Notes under the pieces: generated by a model
Databases searched by the model: none
What the model saw: only the letters and a program-made list of their open reading frames with translations
What the model was told of the DNA's origin: nothing
NCBI GenBank assembly: GCA_963776465.1
Contig: CAVZMV010000002.1
Coordinates: 3,060,038 to 3,124,037, forward strand
Reading direction: 5' to 3'
Source of the DNA: DASRHK01 sp963776465
GTDB lineage: Bacteria; Pseudomonadota; Gammaproteobacteria; Nevskiales; Nevskiaceae
Length of the DNA stretch: 64,000 nucleotides
Shown here: positions 25,530 to 34,184 of the stretch, one piece after another
Numbering within the stretch: position 1 is the stretch's first letter
Layout of the letters: the number at the start of each line of letters is the position of its first letter
Program-made: the position numbers and the translations under genes

Positions 25530-26405
25530 ATGAGCGCCTATCCGGTCCAGGAAGGATTCGCCGATACCGGCGCGGGCAAGATCTTCTATCGCGTCGCGGG
25601 GGCCCCGAGCGCACTACCGGACGTCGTCCTCGAAGCCGGCGGCCTGTGCACGGTGCGCAACTGGTCGGTGGTCGAGGAAGTGCTGGCGCCGCACACACGC
25701 GTCTTGAGCTACGACCGCGCGGGACTGGGCCGCAGCCCGGCCGATGGTCGCGGTTGCGGCGTCGACGCCGTCACCGACCGGCTCTCCAGAGTTCTGCAGT
25801 CGACCGGCATCCGCAAGCCGTTCTTCCTCGCCGGCTATTCGCTCGGCGGCGCCTATGCTCGCTGCTTCGCTGCGCAGCATCCGCAAGACGTCCTCGGTCT
25901 CGCGCTGATCGACGCGACGCCGGAGGACCACGAGATCCCGCCGGAACTGCAGCGCAAAGCGGTCGGCCGCATGAAGCTGCTGCACTGGGCCGTGCGCCTG
26001 GGCCTCGGCAGGCTGTTGTGGCTCGCGACCGGGCGCACGCTGCGGACCGATCAGTTGCGGGCGGCGATCGCCGAGCTCGGCGCGCCGGATTTTCTGCCCA
26101 ACGCCCAGGCCGAGCTTCACGCGATCCCGGGCGTGATCGCGGCGATGCGCCGGCAAGCGTCTGCCCTCGCCCATCCGACGCTCTCCGTGGTCGCCGGCCA
26201 GAAGCCCAAGCAGATGGCGGATGAGAAGTGGGCGGAGCTGCAGGCGCAGTTCCGCGCACTGCACGCGCGCGCGCCGCAATCGTCGAGCCGCTTCGAAGTG
26301 ATCGAAGCCGCGGATCACAGCACGCTGGTATCGCAGGCGGTGAATGGGGCGAGGCTGGGCAACATGCTCCTAGACTTCATCCGCAGGCTTCCCACCAGGC
26401 AATAG
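25530..26405 (+). CDS. Alpha/beta hydrolase
   Basis: A 291-aa hydrolase starting six bases after the TonB receptor stop. It shows the alpha/beta fold order DVVLEAGGLCTVRNW (oxyanion region), VLSYDRAGLGRSPADGR, the nucleophile elbow GYSLGGAYAR, LALIDATPEDHEIPPE, and the terminal acid/histidine FEVIEAADHSTLV. It has no signal peptide, so it acts in the cytoplasm. Proline-iminopeptidase-like and haloperoxidase-like enzymes share this pattern; the link with a receptor and peptidases favours an ester or amide of an imported compound. The TIR-TPR gene 2 follows 41 bp later with its own -10-like box. Confidence 0.9.
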   Translation: MSAYPVQEGFADTGAGKIFYRVAGAPSALPDVVLEAGGLCTVRNWSVVEEVLAPHTRVLSYDRAGLGRSPADGRGCGVDAVTDRLSRVLQSTGIRKPFFLAGYSLGGAYARCFAAQHPQDVLGLALIDATPEDHEIPPELQRKAVGRMKLLHWAVRLGLGRLLWLATGRTLRTDQLRAAIAELGAPDFLPNAQAELHAIPGVIAAMRRQASALAHPTLSVVAGQKPKQMADEKWAELQAQFRALHARAPQSSSRFEVIEAADHSTLVSQAVNGARLGNMLLDFIRRLPTRQ

Positions 26406-26432
26406 CAGCAGGCGCAAACAAGCCGGAGCGTT

Positions 26433-26447
26433 TAGCATCGTCGGGAA
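26433..26447 (+). promoter_or_regulatory. Putative near-leaderless promoter of TIR-TPR paralogue 2
   Basis: TAGCAT at 26433-26438 gives an expected start at about 26445, two bases before ATG 26447. No AGGAG-like site is present beyond a weak GGGA next to the ATG. Confidence 0.35.
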
Positions 26448-28555
26448 TGTCCAGCGCTCCCCGCTTCCGCGTCTTCATCAGCTACAGCCACGCCGACGAG
26501 GCCTGGGGCAAGTGGCTCCACCAGAAACTCGAGCGCTACCGGGTTCCCTCGCGGCTGGTCGGACGCACGACACCGCGCGGCGTCGTGCCGCGCCGGATCG
26601 GGCGCTGCTTCCGCGACCAGGCAGAGCTCTCGGCCGCCACGCATCTTGGTGAAGCGCTCAAGGAAGCGCTGCGCGACTCGCAGACGTTGATCGTCATCTG
26701 CAGCCCGCGCTCGGCGGGCTCGCACTGGGTGAACGAGGAAGTCGCGCACTTCCGCTCGCTCGGCAAGGGCGACGCGATCTACGCGCTGGTCGTCGACGGC
26801 GAGCCGAACGCGAAGGACCCCGCGCGCGAATGCCTGCCGCCGTCGTTGCGCGAGGCCGAGCCGCTGGCGGCGGACGTGCGCGAATCTGCCGACGGCAAGA
26901 GTGACGGATTCCTCAGGCTGGTGTCGGGCATCCTCGGCGTCAGCTTCGACGACCTGCGCCAGCGCGAGCGCACGCGGCGCAGGCGCCTGCTCATCGCAAC
27001 CGTTGCCGCATCGCTGGCCATCGCGACGGTGACGACGGTGCTGGCCGTTGCCGCCTACCACGCGCGCAACGAAGCCACGGCACGACGCCAGCAGGCCGAC
27101 CGGCTCATCAACTTCATGCTCGGCGACCTGCAGGATCAGCTCGCCGCCGTCGGCAGGCTGGACGTGCTCGACGCGACGGTCGCGGAAGCGATGAGCTACT
27201 TGCGCACGGACGAGGCAAACCAGGCTGCTGCGTCGGATGCCACCGCCTTGACCCAGCGCAGCCGCGCGCTGGCCGCGATCGCCGAGATCCAGTACGCCCG
27301 AGGCCAGCTGACCAATGCGATCGCGACCGCCCAGGAAGCGCTGACAGCGGCCCGCACACTGCAGACCCACTTCCCGGGAGACGCGAGCGACGAAGCGACT
27401 GCACGCGCGATCTATGCGCTTGCGGAGCCCTCGCTGGAAGGCGGAGCCTTCGACACGATCACGCCGCTGACGCGGGAGGGGCTCACCCTGGCGCGCGAGC
27501 TCGCCGAACGAACGCCCGGCAACCACGACAGGACGCTCCTGCTCGCGCGGTTCCTGGATGAACTGGCCTTCATCGACGGCAATGGCCCGAACATCGACTA
27601 CGCGCGAGCCCATCGGGGCTGGCGGGAATGCATCGATCTTGTCGCGCCGCTGGCCCAGGGTGAGGCAGCGAAGCCGACGTATGTACGCTTCCTCGCACGA
27701 TGTGAGCTCCAGATGGGCATCTCTCTGGCTTCCGCCAGAAAGATGGATGAGGCCACCGAACGGTGGCTGCACTTCGTGGCGCTGTCCGGCGATGCCAAGC
27801 GCCGCTTTCCCCGCGACCAGGCGCTGCTGTACCTGCTTCAGGCCGGGCTTGCCAACGCCACGCTGCACTTCAGCGACGTTGGCAAGCTCGACGCGGCGGT
27901 GGCGGCGTCGACGGAATCCCTGGAGGTCGGTCGGCAGCTGGTGTCCTTCGATCCGGCCAACGTGGAATGGCAGCGTGCGCTCGCAGTGGCGTTCCTCGCA
28001 GATCTGGACCTGCGGATCGAGCGCAAGGACTGGGACCAGGCGCGTCGCTCGGCCGATGAAGCCGCCTCGCGCTTCGACGATGCCATGGCACGGAATCCCG
28101 ACAGCGTCCAGCTGCGGCGGGCAGCCATCGATCTGTATCGCCTCCGCGCACTTGTCGAAATGAAACAGGCACAGCCTCGGCAGGTAGCGCTCTCGGAGAT
28201 CGCTAGAGGTCTCGCGCTGGCCCGTGCAGATGACAGCCCGGTTGTGCAGGCGTCTCTTCTGTCTCTGCGGCAACGACAGTGGCTGCTCGCAATGGAGGAT
28301 GGAAATGCCACGCTCGCGCGAGAAGCGGAGGGGGCGTCTCGCGATCTTCTCGATCAGCTTTCTGCCGCAGCCTTCACCAAAGACATGGACAGAGCAAAGG
28401 CGGCGTTTACATATATGGAAGGCAGGATCGAGGACGGAGACGAGCTGTTCGCCAAGCTGAAGGCCTCACCGGCTTATTCGGGTTCGTGGATCGAGGAATT
28501 CCGGAGCGCGGCCTGTGCCCGGCGCGTGAAGAAAGGCGGCGCAGCCTGCGACTGA
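26447..28555 (+). CDS. TIR-domain / transmembrane / TPR-like protein, paralogue 2
   Basis: 702 residues. TIR domain at 7-172 (VFISYSHADEAWGKWLHQKL; RRIGRCFRDQAELSAATHLG; IVICSPRSAGSHWVNEEV) with E98 at the NADase catalytic-glutamate position. After RTRRRR comes a transmembrane helix at 181-203, then FMLGDLQDQLAAVGRLDVLD, a conserved membrane-proximal segment shared with paralogues 3 and 4, and helical TPR-like repeats to the C-terminus. TIR should be cytoplasmic and the repeats periplasmic. It lies between the receptor-hydrolase pair and the M81 operon, whose promoter element begins three bases after its stop. Its role is unknown; signalling or an abortive-infection-type NADase is possible. 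Confidence 0.88.
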   Translation: MSSAPRFRVFISYSHADEAWGKWLHQKLERYRVPSRLVGRTTPRGVVPRRIGRCFRDQAELSAATHLGEALKEALRDSQTLIVICSPRSAGSHWVNEEVAHFRSLGKGDAIYALVVDGEPNAKDPARECLPPSLREAEPLAADVRESADGKSDGFLRLVSGILGVSFDDLRQRERTRRRRLLIATVAASLAIATVTTVLAVAAYHARNEATARRQQADRLINFMLGDLQDQLAAVGRLDVLDATVAEAMSYLRTDEANQAAASDATALTQRSRALAAIAEIQYARGQLTNAIATAQEALTAARTLQTHFPGDASDEATARAIYALAEPSLEGGAFDTITPLTREGLTLARELAERTPGNHDRTLLLARFLDELAFIDGNGPNIDYARAHRGWRECIDLVAPLAQGEAAKPTYVRFLARCELQMGISLASARKMDEATERWLHFVALSGDAKRRFPRDQALLYLLQAGLANATLHFSDVGKLDAAVAASTESLEVGRQLVSFDPANVEWQRALAVAFLADLDLRIERKDWDQARRSADEAASRFDDAMARNPDSVQLRRAAIDLYRLRALVEMKQAQPRQVALSEIARGLALARADDSPVVQASLLSLRQRQWLLAMEDGNATLAREAEGASRDLLDQLSAAAFTKDMDRAKAAFTYMEGRIEDGDELFAKLKASPAYSGSWIEEFRSAACARRVKKGGAACD

Positions 28556-28558
28556 TCC

Positions 28559-28608
28559 GGTGGTATCACCTATGGGACTGACTCGCCCAAGCGCATAGAT
28601 TTCCGACC
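28559..28608 (+). promoter_or_regulatory. 50-bp promoter element B, upstream of the M81-S12-MFS operon
   Basis: Gap-free match to element A (23122-23171), 40 of 50 positions, with the blocks TATCACCTATGGGACT and GCATAGATTT invariant at the same spacing. If TAGATT (28596-28601) is the -10 box, transcription would start near 28608, leaving only an 8-base leader before ATG 28616. The location three bases after the previous stop shows it is intergenic, so coding constraint does not explain the conservation. Confidence 0.75.
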
Positions 28609-28615
28609 AGCCCCG

Positions 28616-30073
28616 ATGAAACTCTTCGCCGCCACCTTCGCCACCGAGACCAACACCTGGGCCGTCGTGCCCACCGGTCGCGTGGACTTCGAGCGCTACG
28701 GCGTGCATCGCGGTGACGGCAGCATCCGCTCGGCCGACGGCATCGGCATGTTCCACGCGCACTTGAAGAAGCTGGCCAGCGCCGATGGCCACAGCATCGT
28801 CGAGAGCCTGACGGCATTCGCGCAGCCTGCGGGGCGCACGCGGCGCGACGTCTATGAGGACTATCGCGATCAGATCCTCGAGGACTTGAAAGCCGCGCTG
28901 CCCGTCGACGGCGTTGTGCTGGTCCTGCACGGCGCGATGGTCGCGGAGGGCTACGACGATTGCGAGGGCGACGTGATCGAGCGCGTGCGCGCGATTGTCG
29001 GCGCCAAAGTGCCGATCGGTGTTGAGCTGGATCTGCACTGCCATTTCACCGAGCAGATGCGCCGCTTCGCCGACGTCATCGTCTGCTACAAGGAATATCC
29101 GCACACCGACGGCCTGGAGCGCCTGACCGAGGTGTATCGCCTCGTGGTTCAGCAGGCGCAAGGCCGCATCCGGCCCGTCACCGAGGTGTTCGACTGCCGC
29201 ATGGTCGGCCTGTGGCACACCACGCGCGAGCCGATGATGTCGTTCGTGCAGCGCATGAAGGATTGCGAGGGCAAGGACGGCGTGCTGTCGGTCTCGCTCG
29301 GGCACGGCTTCCCGCGCGGCGATGTCGCCGACTGCGGCGCCAAGCTCTGGGTCGTGACGGACAATGATCCCAAGAAGGCCGCCGCGCTCGCGCGCGAGCT
29401 CGGCCGCGCCTTCTGGGATTTGCGTGAGCAGACCTACAAAGCGCCGCTGAACGTGACGCAGGCGATGCAGCACGTCCTCAAGAGCAAGCACGATCGGCCG
29501 ATCGTCATGGCCGACGTCGGCGACAACCCCGGCGGCGGCGGCATGGGCGACAGCACCTTCCTGCTGCAAGGCCTGCTCGACAACGGCATCGGCAACGCGG
29601 CGATCGGCGTGTTCTGGGACCTCGGCGCCATCGCGCTGTGCCGCAGCGCCGGTGTCGGCGCGACCATCGACCTGCGCATCGGCGGCAAGTGCGGACCGAC
29701 TTCGGGCACGCCGGTCGACCTGCGCGTCACCGTGCGCGCCATCGTCGAGGACCACGCGCAGACCGGTCTCAACGCGCGGTTTCCGATGGGCACCGGCGTG
29801 TGGGTGCAGGCCGAGAACGGCGTCGACATCGCACTCGCTTCCGGGCGCGGTCAGGTGCTGTCGCCCGAGGCCTTCGAGGGTCTGGGCATCAAGCTCGCCG
29901 GCAAGAAGCTGATCGTGGTGAAGTCCTCACAGCACTTCCACGAGACCTTCGCGCCGCTCGCGGCCGAAGTGCTCTACGTAGATTCGCCGGGCTCGACGGC
30001 GCAGGACTTCGCCGGCACCCCGTTCACCAAGCGCGATCCGAATTACTGGCCGCGGGTGGAGAACCCGTGGTGA
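28616..30073 (+). CDS. M81-family zinc metallopeptidase (MlrC-like)
   Basis: 485 residues, the normal length for the M81/DUF1485 family, whose studied member is MlrC, the enzyme that cleaves linearised microcystin or nodularin and the tetrapeptide. The N-terminus shows FAATFATETNTW. The metal motif is GVELDLHCHFTEQM with D139 and H141, plus H163 in KEYPHTDGLER, matching the Asp-His-His zinc site of MlrC. VLHGAMVAEGYDDCEGD and ADVGDNPGGGGMGDSTF are further family signatures. There is no signal peptide, so it is cytoplasmic. It is the first gene of an operon; the next start overlaps its stop by four bases. The true substrate may be another D-amino-acid-containing peptide. Confidence 0.9.
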   Translation: MKLFAATFATETNTWAVVPTGRVDFERYGVHRGDGSIRSADGIGMFHAHLKKLASADGHSIVESLTAFAQPAGRTRRDVYEDYRDQILEDLKAALPVDGVVLVLHGAMVAEGYDDCEGDVIERVRAIVGAKVPIGVELDLHCHFTEQMRRFADVIVCYKEYPHTDGLERLTEVYRLVVQQAQGRIRPVTEVFDCRMVGLWHTTREPMMSFVQRMKDCEGKDGVLSVSLGHGFPRGDVADCGAKLWVVTDNDPKKAAALARELGRAFWDLREQTYKAPLNVTQAMQHVLKSKHDRPIVMADVGDNPGGGGMGDSTFLLQGLLDNGIGNAAIGVFWDLGAIALCRSAGVGATIDLRIGGKCGPTSGTPVDLRVTVRAIVEDHAQTGLNARFPMGTGVWVQAENGVDIALASGRGQVLSPEAFEGLGIKLAGKKLIVVKSSQHFHETFAPLAAEVLYVDSPGSTAQDFAGTPFTKRDPNYWPRVENPW

Positions 30074-31710
30074 GCATCGCCGAGAAGCTGGATCCGCTGT
30101 TCGCCACCTGGAACCGCAACGACGCGCCCGGGCTCGTCGCCGGCGTCTCGCACAAGGGCGAGCGCATCTACGAGCGCGGCTTTGGCCTGGCCAGCATCGA
30201 GCACGCGACGCAGAACTCGCCGTCGATGCGCATGCGCATCGGCTCGACCACCAAACAGTTCAACTGCGTCGGCATCCTCATGCTCGCCGAGGAAGGCAAG
30301 CTCGATCTCGACCAGCCCGTGCGCACCTATCTGCCGGAGCTCAAGGACAGCCCTGCCGGCGACCCGACGCTCCTGCAGCTGATGCAGCACACCGGTGGCG
30401 TACGCGATCCGATGGCGTCGTGGTTCCTGATGAACTTCGGCGGCTACGGGCACATGCCCGCCGGCAGCAGCCTGCAGCTGATGCAGCGCTTCACCGAGCG
30501 CAACTTCGCGCCCGGCGAGAGCATGGCCTACAGCAATGCCGGCTACACGCTGCTCTCCTTCGTGATCGAGCGTGCCAGCGGCAAGTCGTGGGAAGCCTTC
30601 TTCGACGAGCGTGTGTTCGGGCCGCTGAAGATGAAGGACACGCAGATGCTGCGCAGCGACCTCGACATCGTCCCCAACATGGCGACGCTGCACGTGCCGC
30701 ATGGCGCCGGCTGGCGCCGCGGCATCTATCCGATCGACGAATTGATCGGCTCCGGCGGTCTCATCTCGACCATCGACGACATGCTGCGATGGGCGGCACA
30801 GGTGCGCGGCCCGCAGCGCGCGGTTGGCAGCGCAGCGTTGTGGACTCGCCTGCTCCAGCGCACGCGGCTGACGAGCGGTGTCGAATCCGGCCTGGGTCTC
30901 GGCCTCGCGCGCGAAACCTATCGCGGCGTCGAGGTCATCCATCACGCGGGCGCCACGATGGGCTCGCAATGCCAGATGATCACCGTGCCGGCGCACGAGC
31001 TCGACGTGGTCGTCATGGCCAACCGCATGGACGCGCCGGCGCCGCTGCTGGCGATCAAGATCATCGACGCGGTGCTGGAGTCGTCGCTCGCGCCGGTCGA
31101 AGTGCCGCCGCCGGCATCGGACTATCCGTCGATCCTGGGCGCCTGGTTCAGCCGCGATGCCGGCATGCTGCTGTCCATCAAGCCGCAGAAGCCCAAGCCC
31201 GACGCCGCCGAGGCGCTCCTGCTTTCGCTCTACCACTCGCCGGCGCAGTTCCTCCTGCGACGCGGCGAAGGCCTGTCGACGCCGCCGAGCCCGATGCGCA
31301 ACGTCGAGGTCCGCAAGATTCCCGCAGAGGCCAAGCCGCAGACGCTCGAGATTCACGTCGGCGGCGCACCCGAGCGCTTCGAGCGCCTGCCCGATCCGGC
31401 GCCCAAGGTTTCTGAGGTCGCCCCCGCACTCGTCGGACGCTATCGCTACAGCGAGTTCGGCAGCGAGGTCGAGATCGTTTACCAGAACGACAAGCTGTTC
31501 CTGGATTTCCAGCCTGCCATCGGCCGCGCGCAGTGGGAGCTCGAGCCCTACTCCGCCGACGTGCTGGGCTGCGGCACCTTCCACACGGTGCCGATGCCGG
31601 TGGTCCCGAATCGCGCGGCGCTGTGCGTCGAGCGCGACGCCGCGGGCAAGGTGCGCGGCTTCTTCCTGCAGAGCGATCGCTACCGCAACGTCCGGTTCGA
31701 GCGCCTGTGA
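30070..31710 (+). CDS. Serine hydrolase of the beta-lactamase/S12 family (MlrB-like class)
   Basis: 546 residues. The catalytic motif S-x-x-K is GSTTK (S59, K62), the Tyr motif is YSN at 154-156 (MAYSNAGYTLLSF), and a third region is IGSGGLISTIDDMLRWA. After about residue 360 there is an extra C-terminal beta-rich domain typical of D-aminopeptidase- or esterase-like S12 proteins. No signal peptide is seen, so it probably acts inside the cell. It starts at GTG 30070 with a GTGA overlap onto the M81 gene and ends with the same overlap onto the MFS gene, showing tight translational coupling. Family S12 also contains MlrB of microcystin degraders; identity as a peptidase rather than an esterase is inferred from context. 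Confidence 0.88.
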   Translation: MSIAEKLDPLFATWNRNDAPGLVAGVSHKGERIYERGFGLASIEHATQNSPSMRMRIGSTTKQFNCVGILMLAEEGKLDLDQPVRTYLPELKDSPAGDPTLLQLMQHTGGVRDPMASWFLMNFGGYGHMPAGSSLQLMQRFTERNFAPGESMAYSNAGYTLLSFVIERASGKSWEAFFDERVFGPLKMKDTQMLRSDLDIVPNMATLHVPHGAGWRRGIYPIDELIGSGGLISTIDDMLRWAAQVRGPQRAVGSAALWTRLLQRTRLTSGVESGLGLGLARETYRGVEVIHHAGATMGSQCQMITVPAHELDVVVMANRMDAPAPLLAIKIIDAVLESSLAPVEVPPPASDYPSILGAWFSRDAGMLLSIKPQKPKPDAAEALLLSLYHSPAQFLLRRGEGLSTPPSPMRNVEVRKIPAEAKPQTLEIHVGGAPERFERLPDPAPKVSEVAPALVGRYRYSEFGSEVEIVYQNDKLFLDFQPAIGRAQWELEPYSADVLGCGTFHTVPMPVVPNRAALCVERDAAGKVRGFFLQSDRYRNVRFERL

Positions 31711-33035
31711 CCGGAGTTCCGCCGCTCAAGCGCAGCCTGCTGCTGGTCTTCGCGCTGCCGGGGATCCTGCAGGCGTTCATGACGGCGCCGACGCTCTCGA
31801 TCCTGCAGGGCGTCTACGCGAAGGAGACCGGCATCGCGCTGGTGGGCCTCGGCACCGCGCTGATCGTCGTGCGCGTCTTCGACCTCCTCAGCGACCTTCT
31901 GATCGGCTACTGGTCGGATCGCCTGTCACTGCGCGGCGCGGGCCGCAAGGTGTTCATCGGCGCCGGCAGCATCGTCGGCGCGGCCGCGTTCTGGTTCCTG
32001 GTCCATCCGCCGGCGGGCGTGACGCCGCTCTGGTTCGGCTTCTGGTTCCTGATGGGCAACGTCGGCTGGTCGCTGATCGAAATCCCGTATCGCGCCTGGA
32101 GCCTGGAGTTCACCAGCGACTACAAGCAGCGTGCGCGCGTCGTCACCTGGATCGTGATGATGATGCTGATCGGCAACATGCTGTTCTTCGCGACGCCGGC
32201 GCTGGCCAAGGTCCTGGGCCTGCTGCCGAGCGGCGAGCTCAACCTGCAGTCGCTGAGCTTCACCGCGCTCGTCGTCGCAGTCATCGCACTGCCGCTGACG
32301 TTCCTCACGCTGGTACGCGTGCCGCGCGTCGTCGCCGGTGCCATCGAGATCACGCCGCCGGCGCACGAGAGCCCGCGCGCGATCTGGGCGTCGATCATCG
32401 GCAACCGGCCGCTGATCAATCTCATCTTGGCGCTCGCGGTGATGAACTTCATGTCCGGTCTGCACACCGGCGTGCAGCTCCTCTACTTCACCAACTACCT
32501 GGGCATGAAGGACTCGGCGGCCGTGCTGTTCGCGATCGCCGTGCCGGTCGGCATGCTCGGCGTGCCGTTCTGGGGCTGGGTCGCGGGCCGCGTCCCGCGC
32601 GAGCGCATGTGGGCCGGGACGCTGGCGGGCGCGGGACTGGCGACGCTCGCATTCAGCTTCCTGGATGCGCAGTCCAGCCTCGTCGCCGTCACGATCCTGT
32701 ACTGCACCGTGATCTTCTTCATGGTGGCGTCGGCGGTGGTCGCGCCCGCGCTCCTGGGTGACATCGTCGACTACGGCAAGCAGAAGCTCGGCGTCGACCG
32801 CGCCGGCCTGTATCTGGGCATCCAGGGCCAGGTGGTGAAGGCGATCAACGCCGTCGCGGGTGGTGCGGGTCTGATCGGCCTCGGCTGGCTGGGCTTCGAC
32901 GCGACGCACACCGGCGCGGACTTGAGCGCCAGCGACGTCACTGCGCTGAAGGCGCTGGTCGCATGGCTGCCCACCGCCGGATACCTCTTCACCGCGGCGC
33001 TGATCTGGTTCTTCCCCGTCGGACGGCATCGCTGA
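31707..33035 (+). CDS. MFS transporter, GPH/MelB-like
   Basis: 442 residues with about twelve hydrophobic helices. The motif VRVFDLLSDLLIGYWSDRLS matches the GPH-cation-symporter (MFS_2) signature after helix 2; further helices include IPYRAWSLEFTSDYKQRARV. It is an inner-membrane transporter for sugars, sugar acids or small peptides. It starts at GTG 31707, overlapping the S12 stop by four bases, so it belongs to the M81-S12-MFS operon. Position suggests it carries the peptide into the cytoplasm after the TonB receptor passes it through the outer membrane. It would be the counterpart of the MlrD transporter, although it is not necessarily the same subfamily. Confidence 0.9.
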   Translation: MTGVPPLKRSLLLVFALPGILQAFMTAPTLSILQGVYAKETGIALVGLGTALIVVRVFDLLSDLLIGYWSDRLSLRGAGRKVFIGAGSIVGAAAFWFLVHPPAGVTPLWFGFWFLMGNVGWSLIEIPYRAWSLEFTSDYKQRARVVTWIVMMMLIGNMLFFATPALAKVLGLLPSGELNLQSLSFTALVVAVIALPLTFLTLVRVPRVVAGAIEITPPAHESPRAIWASIIGNRPLINLILALAVMNFMSGLHTGVQLLYFTNYLGMKDSAAVLFAIAVPVGMLGVPFWGWVAGRVPRERMWAGTLAGAGLATLAFSFLDAQSSLVAVTILYCTVIFFMVASAVVAPALLGDIVDYGKQKLGVDRAGLYLGIQGQVVKAINAVAGGAGLIGLGWLGFDATHTGADLSASDVTALKALVAWLPTAGYLFTAALIWFFPVGRHR

Positions 33036-33057
33036 CCGAGCCGCAGATGACCCTTGC

Positions 33058-33071
33058 TATGCTGCGGCGCA
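33058..33071 (+). promoter_or_regulatory. Putative leaderless promoter of the LuxR-type gene
   Basis: TATGCT at 33058-33063 puts the start site at 33070, one base before ATG 33071. This supports 33071 rather than the upstream in-frame ATGs at 33048 and 33059, which would lie at or before the -10 box. Confidence 0.5.
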
Positions 33072-34144
33072 TGGCTTCTCCCGCAAAACCGCTGGCGCTG
33101 CACGACGCCAACGGCGATCCGATCGGCCCGGTGGTGGCGCTGCAAAGCGCGCTGGACCTCGAGAGTTTCTGGACCGCGTGCGTGGCGCTGCTCGACAGCC
33201 GCATGCCGCACGTCTCCTGCAGCCTGATGTTCGACATCGTCGATTTCCAGCCGGCGAGCGCCAAGCATCGCGTCGCGCGCGCCCGCGATCCCGATTACGT
33301 GCCGGCGACCAGCCTGACGATCTCCGGGCCGTTCCTCGCCCGGCACCCGCAAGTCTCGCTCTATACCTATTCGCAGATCGCGTCCGAGGATCCGGATGCG
33401 CACCGCCGCCGCCTGGACCAGGAGCCCGATCCGCAGTGGAACGAGTTCGTGCATCTGGCGTTCTGGCGCGAGGGCCGGCCCGAGGCGATCCTCAGCATCC
33501 ATCGCGAGTCACGCCTGACCGCGGAGGAGCGTGCGTTCCTCGAGCAGCTGCACCCGATGGTGGAAGCAGGCCTGCGACGCCTGCGCGCGCTCGATGCCGA
33601 GTGGACGCGCCGCGCCGCTTACGAGAACTTCCTGCGGCGCATGCCCCTGTCGGTGATGTTCGTGAGCACCGACGGCAAGGTGATGTTCGCGACGCCCGAG
33701 GCGCAGAAGCAGTGCGATCGCTGGGAGCGCGGGCTGCGCAACACCATCCTGGAGACGCTGCCCGAAACCATCGTGCGCACGCTGGGGCACAAGGCCGGGC
33801 CGGTGAAGCTCGATCATCCCAACCTGCCGGGCTTGAGCGCGCGCGTGGAGCTCGGCTGGCAGAACCCTGAGCTCAAGCTGCATCCCTACTACACCGTCTC
33901 GCTCACCGACCAGAGCACTGCTTCGACCGAAGTCGAGGCGTTGTCAGAGGGAGCGCTGGCGTTGCTGGAGCAGCTGACGCCCAGCGAGCGGCGCGTGGCG
34001 CTGAAGGTGGCGCTGGGCCTGCGCAACGAGGAGATCGCGCAGCAGCTCAGCCGCTCGCGGCGCACGGTGGAGTACCAGCTGAACTCCATCTACCGCAAGC
34101 TCAACATCGATGGAAGGAATCAGCTGATCCGCGCGTTGAGCTAA
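33071..34144 (+). CDS. LuxR-type HTH transcriptional regulator
   Basis: 357 residues. The C-terminal ~65 residues are a LuxR/FixJ helix-turn-helix (QLTPSERRVALKVALGLRNE, EIAQQLSRSRRTVEYQLNSI, YRKLNIDGRNQLIRAL). The N-terminal ~280 residues are a PAS/GAF-like sensor region with no phospho-acceptor receiver domain visible, so it probably binds a ligand directly. The gene follows the M81-S12-MFS operon by 35 bp and may regulate it and the TonB receptor through the 50-bp elements; that is inference. It is convergent with dgcA. The start was chosen by the -10 box position. Confidence 0.87.
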   Translation: MASPAKPLALHDANGDPIGPVVALQSALDLESFWTACVALLDSRMPHVSCSLMFDIVDFQPASAKHRVARARDPDYVPATSLTISGPFLARHPQVSLYTYSQIASEDPDAHRRRLDQEPDPQWNEFVHLAFWREGRPEAILSIHRESRLTAEERAFLEQLHPMVEAGLRRLRALDAEWTRRAAYENFLRRMPLSVMFVSTDGKVMFATPEAQKQCDRWERGLRNTILETLPETIVRTLGHKAGPVKLDHPNLPGLSARVELGWQNPELKLHPYYTVSLTDQSTASTEVEALSEGALALLEQLTPSERRVALKVALGLRNEEIAQQLSRSRRTVEYQLNSIYRKLNIDGRNQLIRALS

Positions 34145-34177
34145 CCCCTCGATACGACGCTTCGCGTCTCCTCGGGG
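34145..34177. terminator. Hairpin between convergent genes, possible weak bidirectional terminator
   Basis: CCCC (34145-34148) pairs with GGGG (34174-34177) and GACGC (34156-34160) with GCGTC (34164-34168) around a TTC loop. No T-run follows on either strand, so termination is doubtful. Confidence 0.3.
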
Positions 34178-34184
34178 CGAACGG

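Noticed and set aside
28616..33035. Naming the operon mlrC-mlrB-mlrD
   Set aside because: Family membership alone does not show microcystin degradation and MlrA is absent; the symbols are therefore left blank.
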